A stretch of DNA of 64,000 nucleotides, from contig NZ_CP096255.1 of NCBI RefSeq assembly GCF_011516635.5, forward strand, positions 5,826,501 to 5,890,500, written 5' to 3'. Positions 35,877 through 46,284 of the stretch are shown here, one piece after another. The notes below the pieces were generated by a model. That model did no database searches. It was not told the origin of the DNA and saw only the letters and a program-made list of their open reading frames with translations. This stretch comes from Bradyrhizobium barranii subsp. apii (GTDB taxonomy: Bacteria > Pseudomonadota > Alphaproteobacteria > Rhizobiales > Xanthobacteraceae). Within the stretch, counting starts at the first letter, position 1. Each line of letters starts with the position of its first letter. The position numbers and the translations under genes are program-made.

Positions 35877-37103
35877 ATGACGACGACGCTCGCGCGCCGC
35901 TATGCGGCCCTTCTGGCCTGTGCCGCCTTCGGTTTTGCAACATCCGCCTACGCGCAGGACAAGACCGTCAAGATCGGCGTCTTGAATGACATGTCGAGCC
36001 TTTATGCCGATATCGGCGGCCCGAACTCCGTGGTCGCGATCAAGATGGCCGTCGAGGATTCCGGCCTGCTCAAGAAGGGCTGGAAGATCGACGTGCTGAG
36101 CGGCGATCACCAGAACAAGCCGGACGTCGGCGTCAATATCGCTCGGCAGTGGATCGACAACGAGAAGGTCGATGCGATCGCCGATACGCCGAACTCCGGC
36201 GTCGCGCTCGCGGTCAGCAACCTCGTCAAGGAAAAGAATTCGGTGCTGCTGAATTCCGGCGCCGCCTCTGCCGACTTGACCGGCAAGGCCTGCACGCCGA
36301 ACACAATCTCCTACACTTACGACACCTACATGCTCGCCAACGGCACCGGCAAGGCGCTGACCAAGGCTGGCGGCGACACCTGGTTCTTTCTTACCGCGGA
36401 TTACGCCTTCGGCCACGCGCTGGAACGCGACACCACGGCCGTCGTGACGGCGAACGGCGGCAAGGTGCTGGGCAGCGTCAAGCACCCGATCAACAGCTCG
36501 GACTTCTCGTCCTTCCTGCTGCAGGCCCAATCGTCTAAGGCCAAGGTGGTCGGCCTCGCCAATGCTGGCGGCGACACCACGAACTCGATCAAGCAGGCGG
36601 CCGAATTCGGCATCGTATCGGGCGGCCAGAAGCTCGCGGCGCTGCTGCTGTTCATCAACGACGTGCATTCGCTGGGGCTAAAGACCGCGTACGGCCTGAC
36701 CTTCACCGAGTCCTTCTACTGGGACATGAACGAGCAGACCCGCGCCTGGTCGAAGCGCTTCGCCGCCCTGGCCAGCAAGAACGCGATGCCGTCTATGACC
36801 CAGGCCGGCAACTACGCGATGGTGCTACACTATCTCAAGGCGATGGAAGCGCTCGGCGGCAACCCGCATGACGGCGCCAAGGTCGTCGCCAAGATGAAGG
36901 AGCTGCCGACCGACGATCCGCTGTTCGGCAATGGCCCGCTGCGCCAGGACGGACGCCGTCTCATCCCGGCCTATCTGTTCGAGGTGAAGAAGCCCGAGGA
37001 GTCGAAGGGCCCGTGGGACTACTACAAGCAGATCGCCACGATCGCAGCGGAAGACGCGGCCAAGCCGCTCAAGGACAGCGAGTGTCCGCTGGTGAAGAAG
37101 TAA
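35877..37103 (+). CDS. Orphan branched-chain amino-acid type ABC substrate-binding protein
   Basis: A 408-residue LivK-type periplasmic protein with a signal peptide (ending AYAQD). The mature start KTVKIGVLNDMSSLYADIGG and SGDHQNKPDVG are type-I binding-fold landmarks. It is highly similar along its length to the binding protein at 50322-51542, but no permease or ATPase gene lies beside it. It may share the Liv-type transporter encoded 13 kb away, with a different ligand, or act in sensing. Good ribosome-binding site GGAGGAG. Confidence 0.9.
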   Translation: MTTTLARRYAALLACAAFGFATSAYAQDKTVKIGVLNDMSSLYADIGGPNSVVAIKMAVEDSGLLKKGWKIDVLSGDHQNKPDVGVNIARQWIDNEKVDAIADTPNSGVALAVSNLVKEKNSVLLNSGAASADLTGKACTPNTISYTYDTYMLANGTGKALTKAGGDTWFFLTADYAFGHALERDTTAVVTANGGKVLGSVKHPINSSDFSSFLLQAQSSKAKVVGLANAGGDTTNSIKQAAEFGIVSGGQKLAALLLFINDVHSLGLKTAYGLTFTESFYWDMNEQTRAWSKRFAALASKNAMPSMTQAGNYAMVLHYLKAMEALGGNPHDGAKVVAKMKELPTDDPLFGNGPLRQDGRRLIPAYLFEVKKPEESKGPWDYYKQIATIAAEDAAKPLKDSECPLVKK

Positions 37104-37118
37104 GACAGTCGACGCTGC

Positions 37119-37216
37119 CGTAGGGTGGGCAAAGGCGCGTAAGCGCCGTGCCCACCTTCTCTCTCCGCGAGTTGACGAAGTAGCGGTGGGCACGCTTCGC
37201 TTTGCCCACCCTACGA
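37119..37216. repeat. Palindromic intergenic repeat, copy 2
   Basis: A 98-base element with 16-base inverted ends (CGTAGGGTGGGCAAAG at 37119-37134 and its complement at 37200-37215) and the same internal GCGCC and GTGCCCACC blocks as copy 1 (18311-18435), with an internal deletion of about 27 bases. It lies between two convergent genes; its right arm supplies the TAG stop codon of the MFS gene. Confidence 0.8.
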
Positions 37217-38467
37217 AACCGTCTTCGTAGTCACCAGCGTCCGCATCGCGATCGCGACACATACCACCATCAATACCGCCGCAAGCAGGAACGGCGCGCC
37301 GGGCAGATGCCACGGCGCGCTGGCGCCGATGAAATAGGAAAACGTCAGCGTGAACAGGAACGGCCCGACGAGCTGCGAGACGCTCTGCACGCTCGCGGTC
37401 GCGCCCTGCAACTGGCCCTGCTGATCGGGCGCGACCAATCGCGTCATCAGCGATTGCATGGCGGCACCCGAGATGCCCCACAGCGACATCACGGGAATGC
37501 CGATCCAGAACAGCGGGCCGGTCGGCGCGGCGCCGAAGATCACGAAGCCGATCGCGCCACAGCACAGGCCGAGCACCAGCGCATTCCGCTCGCCGAGCAC
37601 GCGCACGATCGGGCCGATCGCGAGCCCCTGCACCACCATGGCGCAGATGCCGACCATCGCGAGCGTCAGACCCACGGTCTTGGAATCCCAGCCGTAGCGA
37701 TAGGTCGCATAGAGCACGAAAGTCGAGGGCAGCACGACATGCGCGACCTGTGCGATGAAGTTGACGATGGATAACGCGGCCAGCGCCGCGTTGGACCGCA
37801 GCAAGTGCAGCGCTCCGATCGGATTGGCGCTGGTCCAGCGGAACGGCGCGCGCCGCTCCGGCGCCAGCGATTCCGGCAGGACGAAGAGCCCATAGAGCGC
37901 ATTGGCAAAGCTCAAAGCCGCCGACGCCCAGAACGGCAGCCGCGGATCGATATCGCCGAGCAGGCCGCCGAGCGCCGGGCCCAGGATGAAGCCGGCGCCG
38001 AAGGCAGCTCCAATCCTGCCGAAGACGGCCGCGCGCCGCTCCGGCGGCGTGATGTCGGCGATATAGGCAAAGGCGGTCGAAATGCTCGCCGAGGTGATGC
38101 CCGAGATCACGCGGCCGATGAACAACCAGAGCAGCGACGGCGCGAGCGCCATCAGCACATAGTCGGCGGCGAGCCCGAAATTCGACAGCAGCACCACCGG
38201 CCGCCGTCCGAAGCGATCCGACAGCGCGCCGAGCACCGGCGAGAACACGAACTGCATCAGCGCCCAGGCGGTGCCGAACAGGCCGAAGATGCGGGCCGCA
38301 TGCGCGGTGTCGTTGTCGACGAAGCTCTCGATCAGCTTCGGCAGGATCGGCATGATCACGCCGAGCGCGAGCATGTCGAGCAGGATGGTGACGAAGATGA
38401 AGGCGACGGCACCACGCCGGACCGGCGCAGCGCTTCGCGCCGTCGCCTCGCCGGCATCGTTGCTCAC
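37211..38467 (-). CDS. MFS transporter of the TetA/DHA1 type
   Basis: A 418-residue, 12-helix major facilitator. The DHA1 motif A GALSDRFGRRPV lies after helix 2, LDMLALGVIMPILP in helix 1 matches TetA-class drug exporters, and GFILGPALGGLLGD is the antiporter motif C. Substrate unknown; multidrug export is likely. Its ATG overlaps the der stop (ATGA), so it is translationally coupled to that essential GTPase gene. Its stop codon lies in an intergenic palindromic repeat, suggesting that the end of the gene was reshaped by the insertion. Confidence 0.9.
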   Translation of the reverse strand: MSNDAGEATARSAAPVRRGAVAFIFVTILLDMLALGVIMPILPKLIESFVDNDTAHAARIFGLFGTAWALMQFVFSPVLGALSDRFGRRPVVLLSNFGLAADYVLMALAPSLLWLFIGRVISGITSASISTAFAYIADITPPERRAAVFGRIGAAFGAGFILGPALGGLLGDIDPRLPFWASAALSFANALYGLFVLPESLAPERRAPFRWTSANPIGALHLLRSNAALAALSIVNFIAQVAHVVLPSTFVLYATYRYGWDSKTVGLTLAMVGICAMVVQGLAIGPIVRVLGERNALVLGLCCGAIGFVIFGAAPTGPLFWIGIPVMSLWGISGAAMQSLMTRLVAPDQQGQLQGATASVQSVSQLVGPFLFTLTFSYFIGASAPWHLPGAPFLLAAVLMVVCVAIAMRTLVTTKTVS

Positions 38468-39846
38468 GACGGCCGCTTGCGCTTGTGGGCGAAGGGGTTG
38501 GCCTTTTCGCGAAGAGTGATGCGCACCGGCGTACCCGGCAGCTCAAAGGTCTCGCGCATGGAATTGGTCAGGTAGCGCAAGTAGGACTGCGGCACCGCGT
38601 CCGCGCGCGAGCAGAACAGCACGAAGCTCGGCGGACGCGCCTTGTTCTGCGTGATGTAATTCAGCTTGAGCCGTCGGCCGGACACGGCCGGCGGCGGATT
38701 GGCCTGCACGGCCTGCTCGAACCAGCGATTGAGCGCGGATGTCGGCACGCGCCTGTTCCAGACCGCGTAGGCATCCTGGATCGCCTGCATCAGACGATCG
38801 ATGCCCTCGCCCATCAGACCTGACACGGCGACGATCGGCACGCCCTTGATCTGCGGCAGCCAATGGTCGGCATCGCGGCGCAGGCCCGAGACGGCGCCGC
38901 CGCCCTTGGTCTCCATCAGATCCCATTTGTTGACGGCGAGCACGACCGCGCGGCCCTCGCGCTCGATCAGATCGGCGATGCGCAGATCCTGCTCCTCGAA
39001 GCGGTTCTGCGTATCCATCATCATCACGACGACTTCGGCAAAGCGGACCGCACGCAACGCGTCGGCGACCGAGAGCTTCTCCAGCTTTTCCTCGATGCGC
39101 GAGCGACGGCGCAGGCCTGCGGTATCGAACACGCGAAAATCGCGGCCCTTCCAGTTGATCTCGACCGCGATGGAATCGCGTGTGGTGCCGGCCTCCGGGC
39201 TCGTCAGCAGGCGCTCCTCGCCGAGCAGATGATTGATCAGCGTCGACTTGCCGGCATTGGGCCGGCCGACGATGGCGACGCGGATCGGACGCGTCGCGGC
39301 CTCCTCCTCGGTCAGCGGCTCGTCGTCCTCGGCTTCATCTTCCTCGACAGGCTCCGGCATCAACTCGCGGAGGGCGTCATACAGCTCGCCCATGCCCTCG
39401 CCGTGCTCGGCCGAGACCTGGATGGGATCGCCGAGGCCGAGCGCAAAGGCCTCCATCGCGCCGGCATCGCCATGCTTGCCTTCGCTCTTGTTGGCGACCA
39501 GCAGCACCGGCTTGTTGGCCTTGCGGGCGAAATCAGCGAAGGCGCGGTCGGTGGGCGTGAGGCCGATGCGGGCATCGACGACAAAGAACAGCGCGTCGGC
39601 TTGTGCGATCGCGGCCTCGGTCTGCTCCTGCATGCGCGCGGTCAGCGAGCCCTTGGCGCCCTCGTCGAGGCCGGCGGTATCGATGATGGTGAATTCGAGA
39701 TCGCCGAGCCTGGCCTCGCCCTCGCGGCGGTCGCGGGTGACGCCCGGCAGGTCATCGACGAGCGCGAGCTTCTGCCCAACCAGGCGGTTGAACAGCGTCG
39801 ATTTGCCGACATTGGGCCGGCCGATAATAGCAATCGTGAAGGACAT
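38464..39846 (-). CDS. der: Ribosome biogenesis GTPase Der
   Basis: A 460-residue protein with two tandem G domains and a C-terminal KH-like domain, required for 50S subunit assembly. G1 motifs are GRPNVGKSTLFNRL (8-21) and GRPNAGKSTLINHL (about 194-207); NKSEG and NKWDL are the two G4 motifs. An acidic linker (EEDEAEDDEPLTEEE) joins the G domains. It is followed by the overlapping MFS gene and preceded at 49 bases by a lipoprotein gene on the same strand. Confidence 0.97.
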   Translation of the reverse strand: MSFTIAIIGRPNVGKSTLFNRLVGQKLALVDDLPGVTRDRREGEARLGDLEFTIIDTAGLDEGAKGSLTARMQEQTEAAIAQADALFFVVDARIGLTPTDRAFADFARKANKPVLLVANKSEGKHGDAGAMEAFALGLGDPIQVSAEHGEGMGELYDALRELMPEPVEEDEAEDDEPLTEEEAATRPIRVAIVGRPNAGKSTLINHLLGEERLLTSPEAGTTRDSIAVEINWKGRDFRVFDTAGLRRRSRIEEKLEKLSVADALRAVRFAEVVVMMMDTQNRFEEQDLRIADLIEREGRAVVLAVNKWDLMETKGGGAVSGLRRDADHWLPQIKGVPIVAVSGLMGEGIDRLMQAIQDAYAVWNRRVPTSALNRWFEQAVQANPPPAVSGRRLKLNYITQNKARPPSFVLFCSRADAVPQSYLRYLTNSMRETFELPGTPVRITLREKANPFAHKRKRPS

Positions 39847-39895
39847 CGGTCATTCGTGCGCTGCGAAGGCCGCGCCTGTCAATGTAATGAAGTGA

Positions 39896-40447
39896 TCAGC
39901 GCGAAAAGCTGCCGCTCGGCATCGGTGCCGGGAAAGCTCCCTGCGATTGCTGCTGGGTGGTCTGGGTCGGCTGCGCCTGCTGGACGGGTTGATCCGGCGG
40001 CGGGGCGGTGGTGCGCTTGCGCACGATCTTCTGCTTGGGCGGCGGAGCGGCCGTAGGCGGCGCGGCCTCGGGCTGGGCCTCGCCGTCAACCTCGCCCGCC
40101 GGCGCCTCAGCGGGCGCGGTGGAGGCGCTGGCAGGCTGTTTGGTCTTCTTCGCCTTGGCACCCTTTGCCGGCTTGGCCTCGGGCGGCGGCTCGGCGGGCA
40201 GAGCCGCGACGGCCGGTGCGTTCGGATCCGGCTGCTGCTGTGCTGCGCCCTTGTACATCTCCCGCGGCACGCCCTGCTCGAGGCCCGGAACGCCCTCCGG
40301 GAAGACCGGCTTGCGGTCGCCCGGCAGCTTCTTCTTGGTGTCGAGGAAGTCGAGCATGTCGCTTGGATCGAAGCTGGAGCAGCCGCCCAGGATGCCCGTG
40401 AAGGCGATCAGGACGGCGGCTGCGATCAAGCGTGGCGTGCGGCGCAT
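39896..40447 (-). CDS. Proline/alanine-rich lipoprotein
   Basis: A 183-residue lipoprotein: signal peptide with lipobox LGGC (C23), a conserved short domain (DPSDMLDFLDTKKKLPGDRKPVF and VPGLEQGVPREMY), and then about 110 residues rich in Pro, Ala, Lys and Gln, probably a disordered periplasmic stalk. Rhizobiales carry such a protein between a YfgM-like gene and der. It may sit near the BAM/Sec machinery like its neighbours in other bacteria, but its role is not known. Confidence 0.8.
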   Translation of the reverse strand: MRRTPRLIAAAVLIAFTGILGGCSSFDPSDMLDFLDTKKKLPGDRKPVFPEGVPGLEQGVPREMYKGAAQQQPDPNAPAVAALPAEPPPEAKPAKGAKAKKTKQPASASTAPAEAPAGEVDGEAQPEAAPPTAAPPPKQKIVRKRTTAPPPDQPVQQAQPTQTTQQQSQGAFPAPMPSGSFSR

Positions 40448-40478
40448 CTTGTGTCTCGTCTACGTCAGAGAGCCGTCG

Positions 40479-41132
40479 TCAGCTTTTGGCGACGGGCGGC
40501 AGCAGGGCCTGGAGCGCCTCGGCGCGTGAGCGCAAACCGGGCGGCGTTTCGCCGTCCTCGGCAATCGCGTCGAGCCATTTGCGGGCCGCGGTCATGTCGT
40601 TGTTGCGCCAGGCCGATAGCGCCAGCAACTCGCGGGCGCTGTGGCGGAACGTGGATTTGGGCGCGGCGGAGGACTCCAGCCGCTGCTGCATGTCGGCATA
40701 GGACGCGCTGTCGACCAGCAAGCCGGCGGCGCGGATCTTCGCCAGATCCTGCCACTCACCACCGATGCTGCGATCGGCGGCGATGTCGTCAAACATCTTG
40801 GCGGCCGCCTTGGGATCGCGGGGCGCTGCCTCGGCCGCGGCACGTAGCCGCGCCAGGGTGCGATAACCCGAGGGAGCCTTGGCGGCGAGCGCGGTGAAGG
40901 CGGCCTCGGCCTCCGCGTGCTTGTCCTGGTCGGACAGCTCAGCGGCCTTCTCGAAGGCGGCGCCGGCCTCGGCGGCCTTCTTGCCCTCCAGGTACTGGTA
41001 GCCGCGCCAGCCGCCCACAGCAGCCACGATCAGCACCATCAGGGCAATGAAGACGATCGAATACTTGTCCCACAGCTTCTTGAGCTGTTCGCGACGTACT
41101 TCCTCGTCGACTTCGTCAAATAATTCAGACAC
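40479..41132 (-). CDS. YfgM-like tetratricopeptide membrane protein
   Basis: A 217-residue protein starting at GTG (MSELFDEVDEEVRREQ). A cytoplasmic N-terminus is followed by one membrane helix (about 26-44, YSIVFIALMVLIVAAVGGW) and periplasmic TPR-like helices (KAAEAGAAFEKAAEL, DKHAEAEAAFTALA). This is the layout of YfgM, an accessory of the SecYEG translocon and of periplasmic chaperones. Placement just before der on the same strand matches the yfgM-(bamB)-der order; the lipoprotein gene lies where bamB is in E. coli. Confidence 0.85.
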   Translation of the reverse strand: MSELFDEVDEEVRREQLKKLWDKYSIVFIALMVLIVAAVGGWRGYQYLEGKKAAEAGAAFEKAAELSDQDKHAEAEAAFTALAAKAPSGYRTLARLRAAAEAAPRDPKAAAKMFDDIAADRSIGGEWQDLAKIRAAGLLVDSASYADMQQRLESSAAPKSTFRHSARELLALSAWRNNDMTAARKWLDAIAEDGETPPGLRSRAEALQALLPPVAKS

Positions 41133-41299
41133 TTATGTTTATCCCATGCCCGTCCGGGTGCGCGCGCCAATGCGTTCGCGTCAGGAATCCCCGTCCCCCA
41201 CGTGGCGGCGGGGTACCCTAACGATATGGCGGTGGCAAGGCAAAGCGAGCCCAATCAAGGCGTTAACCACCCGGAACAGCCCGGACCGGCCTGTCCGGC

Positions 41300-42892
41300 T
41301 CAGGTTCCCAGGAGCTCCCGCAGCTGCCGCTTCAGCACCTTGCCGTTGGCATTGCGCGGCAGCGGCTCGGGGGTGATCGCCATGGTTTCGGGGACCTTGT
41401 AGTCGGACAGCCGCTCCGCGCACCAGGCGCGCAAGGCTTCGCTTGCCACCGGCGCCCGCGTCACCACCACGGCGTGGACGCGCTCACCCAGCACCGGGCA
41501 AGCCTTGGCAATGATCGCGCTCTCGACCACGGCGGGGTGGCCGGCCAGCACGGACTCGACCTCGGCCGAATAGATCTTCAGGCCGCCGCGATTGATCATG
41601 TCCTTCTGCCGGTCGAACACGCGGACAAACCCCTCCGCATCGACCGAGCCGAGATCACCGGAATGCCAGAATCCGCCCGTGAAGCTTTCGGCCGTGGCCT
41701 TCGGGTTATTCCAGTAGCCCTTGATGACGGAGGCGCTCTGGATCCAGAGCTCGCCGATCTCGCCAGCGGGCAGTTCGCGCCCGTCCGCTCCCATCGCGAC
41801 GATGCGGGCACCGGGACACGGCAGGCCGACACTGTCGATGTGGCTCGCGGTCAGCTCGCCCGGCATGATCGTCGAGGGCGACGTCGTCTCGGTCGAGCCG
41901 TAGCAGTTCGCGAGCTTCAGGCCCGGAATCGTCACCTTGAGCTTCTCGATGGTCGCGACCGGCATCGGTGCGCCGCCAAAGCCGCCGATGCGCCAGCTCG
42001 AGAGATCGTAGCTGTCGAAATCGGGCTGGAGCAGGCAGAGATTGTACATCGCCGGCACCATCACGGTGTAGGTGACGCGCTCGCGTGCGGCGAGCTTGAG
42101 ATAATCGGCGGCCTTGAATTCCGGCATGATGATCAGCGCGCCGCCGCAGCGGATCATGGTCGTGATGTTGGCGACGACGCCGGTGACGTGGCCGAGCGGC
42201 ACCGCCGCGATCGAGCGGTCCGCTTCCGTCAACTGCAGGCAGGAGACGAACACCATCGAGGAATGGACGATGTTGCAATGGGCGAGCATCGCGCCCTTCG
42301 GCTTGCCCGTCGTGCCCGAGGTGTAGAGGATCATCGCGGTGTCCTCCTCGCCGATCTCGACCGGCGCCGATGCCGGGACGTTGTCGGCGAGTACGGCGAA
42401 ACGCGACAGGGCCTGATCGCTGTCGACGGCGATGCGGTGGATGACATCGGGAACATCAAGCGCATCGGGCAGCCGCCCGGTGAGCCCTGCTTCATGGATC
42501 AGGATCCTGGCGCCGCAATCGGCGAGGACATAGGCGATCTCGGGCTTCTGCTGGCGCGTGCCGAGCAGCACCGTCACCAGCCCCTCATGCGCGGCGGCAA
42601 ACAGCAGCAGCGGAAATTCGATACGATTGCCGAGCAGGATCGCGACCCGGTCGCCGCGCTGCAGGCCGAGCTTGCGAAAGCCCGCCGCGATCCGCGCCGC
42701 CTGCTCCACCGCCTGTCGCCAGCTCAACCGGACATCGCCTGCGATCAGCGCTTCGCCGTCCGGATTGCGGGCGCAAGCGTCCGCGATCATCGCCCACAGG
42801 CTCGCCGGCCGGTCGCAGAAGGCCGGCACCACCCGATCGCCGAAGCGCGCCTCGAATCGCATCGGAGGGATCTGAGATTGCGACCAGTCCAT
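41300..42892 (-). CDS. Acyl-CoA synthetase / AMP-binding ligase
   Basis: A 530-residue ANL-superfamily enzyme that activates a carboxylic acid as acyl-AMP and then acyl-CoA. The P-loop YTSGTTGKPKGAM starts at residue 190, YGSTETTSP is the A5 motif, HSGDLGSVDAEGFVRV A7, and the C-terminal catalytic lysine is K518 in NANGKVLKR. Substrate is not evident: medium-chain, aryl or o-succinylbenzoate-like acids are all possible. No catabolic partner is adjacent. Confidence 0.88.
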   Translation of the reverse strand: MDWSQSQIPPMRFEARFGDRVVPAFCDRPASLWAMIADACARNPDGEALIAGDVRLSWRQAVEQAARIAAGFRKLGLQRGDRVAILLGNRIEFPLLLFAAAHEGLVTVLLGTRQQKPEIAYVLADCGARILIHEAGLTGRLPDALDVPDVIHRIAVDSDQALSRFAVLADNVPASAPVEIGEEDTAMILYTSGTTGKPKGAMLAHCNIVHSSMVFVSCLQLTEADRSIAAVPLGHVTGVVANITTMIRCGGALIIMPEFKAADYLKLAARERVTYTVMVPAMYNLCLLQPDFDSYDLSSWRIGGFGGAPMPVATIEKLKVTIPGLKLANCYGSTETTSPSTIMPGELTASHIDSVGLPCPGARIVAMGADGRELPAGEIGELWIQSASVIKGYWNNPKATAESFTGGFWHSGDLGSVDAEGFVRVFDRQKDMINRGGLKIYSAEVESVLAGHPAVVESAIIAKACPVLGERVHAVVVTRAPVASEALRAWCAERLSDYKVPETMAITPEPLPRNANGKVLKRQLRELLGT

Positions 42893-42967
42893 CGGGATGC
42901 CCTCGGCTGTTGCTTGTCACGTTCCGCGCACGGCTGCGCGGAACCGTCTTGCGCTGATCGGCTGTCG

Positions 42968-43552
42968 TCAGCCTCCCATGACGGGAACGCCGATCACAAC
43001 CGGGTGGAATGCGAAGGCCAGCGCGAGATAAGCGACGACACCGACTGCAACGGCGATCAGATCATTGGTGACCCCGCCCACCGGAATCGGCGGGCCGCCG
43101 CCATCGGTGCGATGCTTCAGCGAGATGCGGTCATACACCGCCCAGCCCAGGAACGAGCCAAACAGGATGATGGAGCCGAGATCGCCATTGGCGAGCAGAT
43201 GCGCGGCCGCCCACAATTTGATGCCCGCCAGCATCGGATGCTTCAGCGTCGCATAGATGCGCCCGCGCAAGTAGGACGCCACCACCAGGATAACCGCGGG
43301 CAGCATCAGCGCGACTGTAATGTGCTTGAATGCGACCGGCGGCTCCCAAACCGGGATCATTCCGGCAGCTCGATAATGGGCGAAGCCCCAGATGATCAGC
43401 GCCAGTCCCGCAAGCGAGACGGCCGCATAGAGGATCTTGTAGGTCCCCTCGCCCAGGCTCGCGATCGCCTGCGCGCGCGCCTCTCGTTTCGTTGTGAAAA
43501 CATGGGCCGCAAAAAACAGCATCAGCCCCAGGATCATGACCAGCAGACCCAC
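42968..43552 (-). CDS. NnrU family membrane protein
   Basis: A GTG start with GGAGGA just upstream gives 194 residues and about six membrane helices. FFAAHVFTTKREARA, WGFAHYRAAG and RIYATLKHPMLAGIKLWAAAHLLANGD match NnrU. The family is linked to nitric oxide or nitrite reduction gene regulation in Rhodobacter and is related to 15-cis-zeta-carotene isomerase (Z-ISO). No denitrification genes are visible here, so the role is uncertain. Confidence 0.87.
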   Translation of the reverse strand: MGLLVMILGLMLFFAAHVFTTKREARAQAIASLGEGTYKILYAAVSLAGLALIIWGFAHYRAAGMIPVWEPPVAFKHITVALMLPAVILVVASYLRGRIYATLKHPMLAGIKLWAAAHLLANGDLGSIILFGSFLGWAVYDRISLKHRTDGGGPPIPVGGVTNDLIAVAVGVVAYLALAFAFHPVVIGVPVMGG

Positions 43553-43718
43553 GACATCCTCCCCTCAACCAGCGCCCCCGCCTATGGCGTATCATCGATT
43601 GGGCGCGGGTCGCAACTCTCACGCCTCGTGGTGAGGCGTGCAGGCTCGGGTCTGCAACAGCGCGGCCTTCATCCTGCGAGACCCGCGCAAGCGCAGTCCG
43701 CAAGATGCGGGGATAGAG

Positions 43719-44297
43719 CTATTTTCCAAGCTCGCGATTATCGACATAGCGGATCGCTATCGGGCGTCCGGCCAGAGCGCCGCCGAGCCCGCTGGTGAAT
43801 TTGAGCGGCAGGCAGGCTTTCAGCGATGAATTGATCGCGTTGAGATAGGTCGTTCGGGTATCGGCCGGGACGCCCGCGGTCGCATAGGTCAGCTGCGGCG
43901 GACCGATCATGCCGCCCGCCTTGTTGAAGCTGAAGCGCACCGCCATCTGCATGCCCGCGCGCGCATTGTCCGATGGCGGCGACCAGCAGGTGCGCAGCTC
44001 GGCGAAGAGATCGCCGATCGTATCGAGATCGTGATCCGGCCTCTGATATTTCGAGCGATCTGCCTCCGCCGGCACGGTTTCGATCGTGAGCTGGAGATTC
44101 TGGCCGTAGGGGTAGTCGATCTCGGGAATGCAGGGGCCGGGCTCGAGCGGGCTGCAATAGTACGGCGTGCAGGGCCGGCCGGCGAGCACGCTGCACGGCT
44201 CATGCGAAAACGGGATCGGATTGATCTGGCGGCGCTGCGCATCGGCGGCAACCGTCGATATCGCCAACAGGAGGAAAACGAGGATGCCGCGCCACAT
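43719..44297 (-). CDS. Secreted hypothetical protein
   Basis: A 192-residue protein with a signal peptide (about 1-21, ending ADAQR). The mature part has six cysteines (EPCSVLAGRPCTPYYCS, GPCIPEIDYP, RTCWSPP, KACLPL). The C-terminal half (MQMAVRFSFNKAGGMIG ... YLNAINSSLKACLPLKF) resembles the TonB-C-like fold used in TolA/TonB periplasmic domains. No function is established. It stands alone between NnrU and an intergenic repeat. Confidence 0.65.
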   Translation of the reverse strand: MWRGILVFLLLAISTVAADAQRRQINPIPFSHEPCSVLAGRPCTPYYCSPLEPGPCIPEIDYPYGQNLQLTIETVPAEADRSKYQRPDHDLDTIGDLFAELRTCWSPPSDNARAGMQMAVRFSFNKAGGMIGPPQLTYATAGVPADTRTTYLNAINSSLKACLPLKFTSGLGGALAGRPIAIRYVDNRELGK

Positions 44298-44393
44298 GAT
44301 GGGAGCTCACAATGTCACACGCACAAACGTGGCATTGCCAACGAACGCGTCAAGCCTGCGGCTGTTCACATGCTCGCGTTTAGCTCCGGTGTC

Positions 44394-44492
44394 GTCGCCC
44401 GGCTCGACCGGGCGACCCAGTACTCCGAGACGGCGGTGATGGAATCGAGAGGCTGCGGCGTACTGGATTCCCGGCCTTCGCGGGGAATGACA
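44394..44492. repeat. Degenerate intergenic palindromic repeat
   Basis: The element opens with a perfect 9-base stem, GTCGCCCGG (44394-44402) and CCGGGCGAC (44408-44416), and closes with ATTCCC (44467-44472) and GGGAAT (44483-44488) around CGG..CCG. The phrases CCAGTACTCC, GTGATGGAATCGAGAGGC and CTGGATTCCC are, to my recollection, common in Bradyrhizobium/Rhodopseudomonas intergenic repeats. It sits between two minus-strand genes and ends just after the prfC stop. Confidence 0.6.
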
Positions 44493-44506
44493 GCGGAGTG
44501 TGGCCC

Positions 44507-46126
<1,620 letters not shown>

Positions 46127-46213
46127 GGCGGGAGCGTTTGGCAGGGAAAATGGGCCTGATCAAGCCTCATGTGGTGATTGCGGAGCCCCTCGGCCAGCCC
46201 CATATCCGCTCTC

Positions 46214-46284
46214 GGGGAGGACGGCCTCCCCCCTCATCAGCATATCCGCCGCGGGGACGACCCTGCCTTGAATGGAGGGTCGTC
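46214..46284 (+). promoter_or_regulatory. Guanidine-II (mini-ykkC) riboswitch controlling gdx
   Basis: Two hairpins with ACGR tetraloops are visible: GGGAGG-ACGG-CCTCCC (46215-46230, extendable by one G-C pair) and GCGGGG-ACGA-CCCTGC (46251-46266), with a 20-base linker. This is the class II guanidine riboswitch, whose hairpins dimerise through their loops on guanidinium. The expression platform can also be read: GACGACCCT (46256-46264) is perfectly complementary over 9 bases to AGGGTCGTC (46276-46284), which covers the GGAGGG ribosome-binding site and the bases up to the ATG. Ligand binding should therefore free the ribosome-binding site and turn translation on. Confidence 0.9.

Noticed and set aside
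43619..43645. Hairpin ACGCCTC-GTGGT-GAGGCGT as a terminator
   Set aside because: It has no T-run, lies upstream rather than downstream of NnrU, and is 70 bases before the end of the next gene; no role is clear.
41474..43798. A 774-codon open frame on the plus strand
   Set aside because: Antisense to the acyl-CoA ligase and NnrU genes; its translation is low-complexity and matches nothing recognisable.
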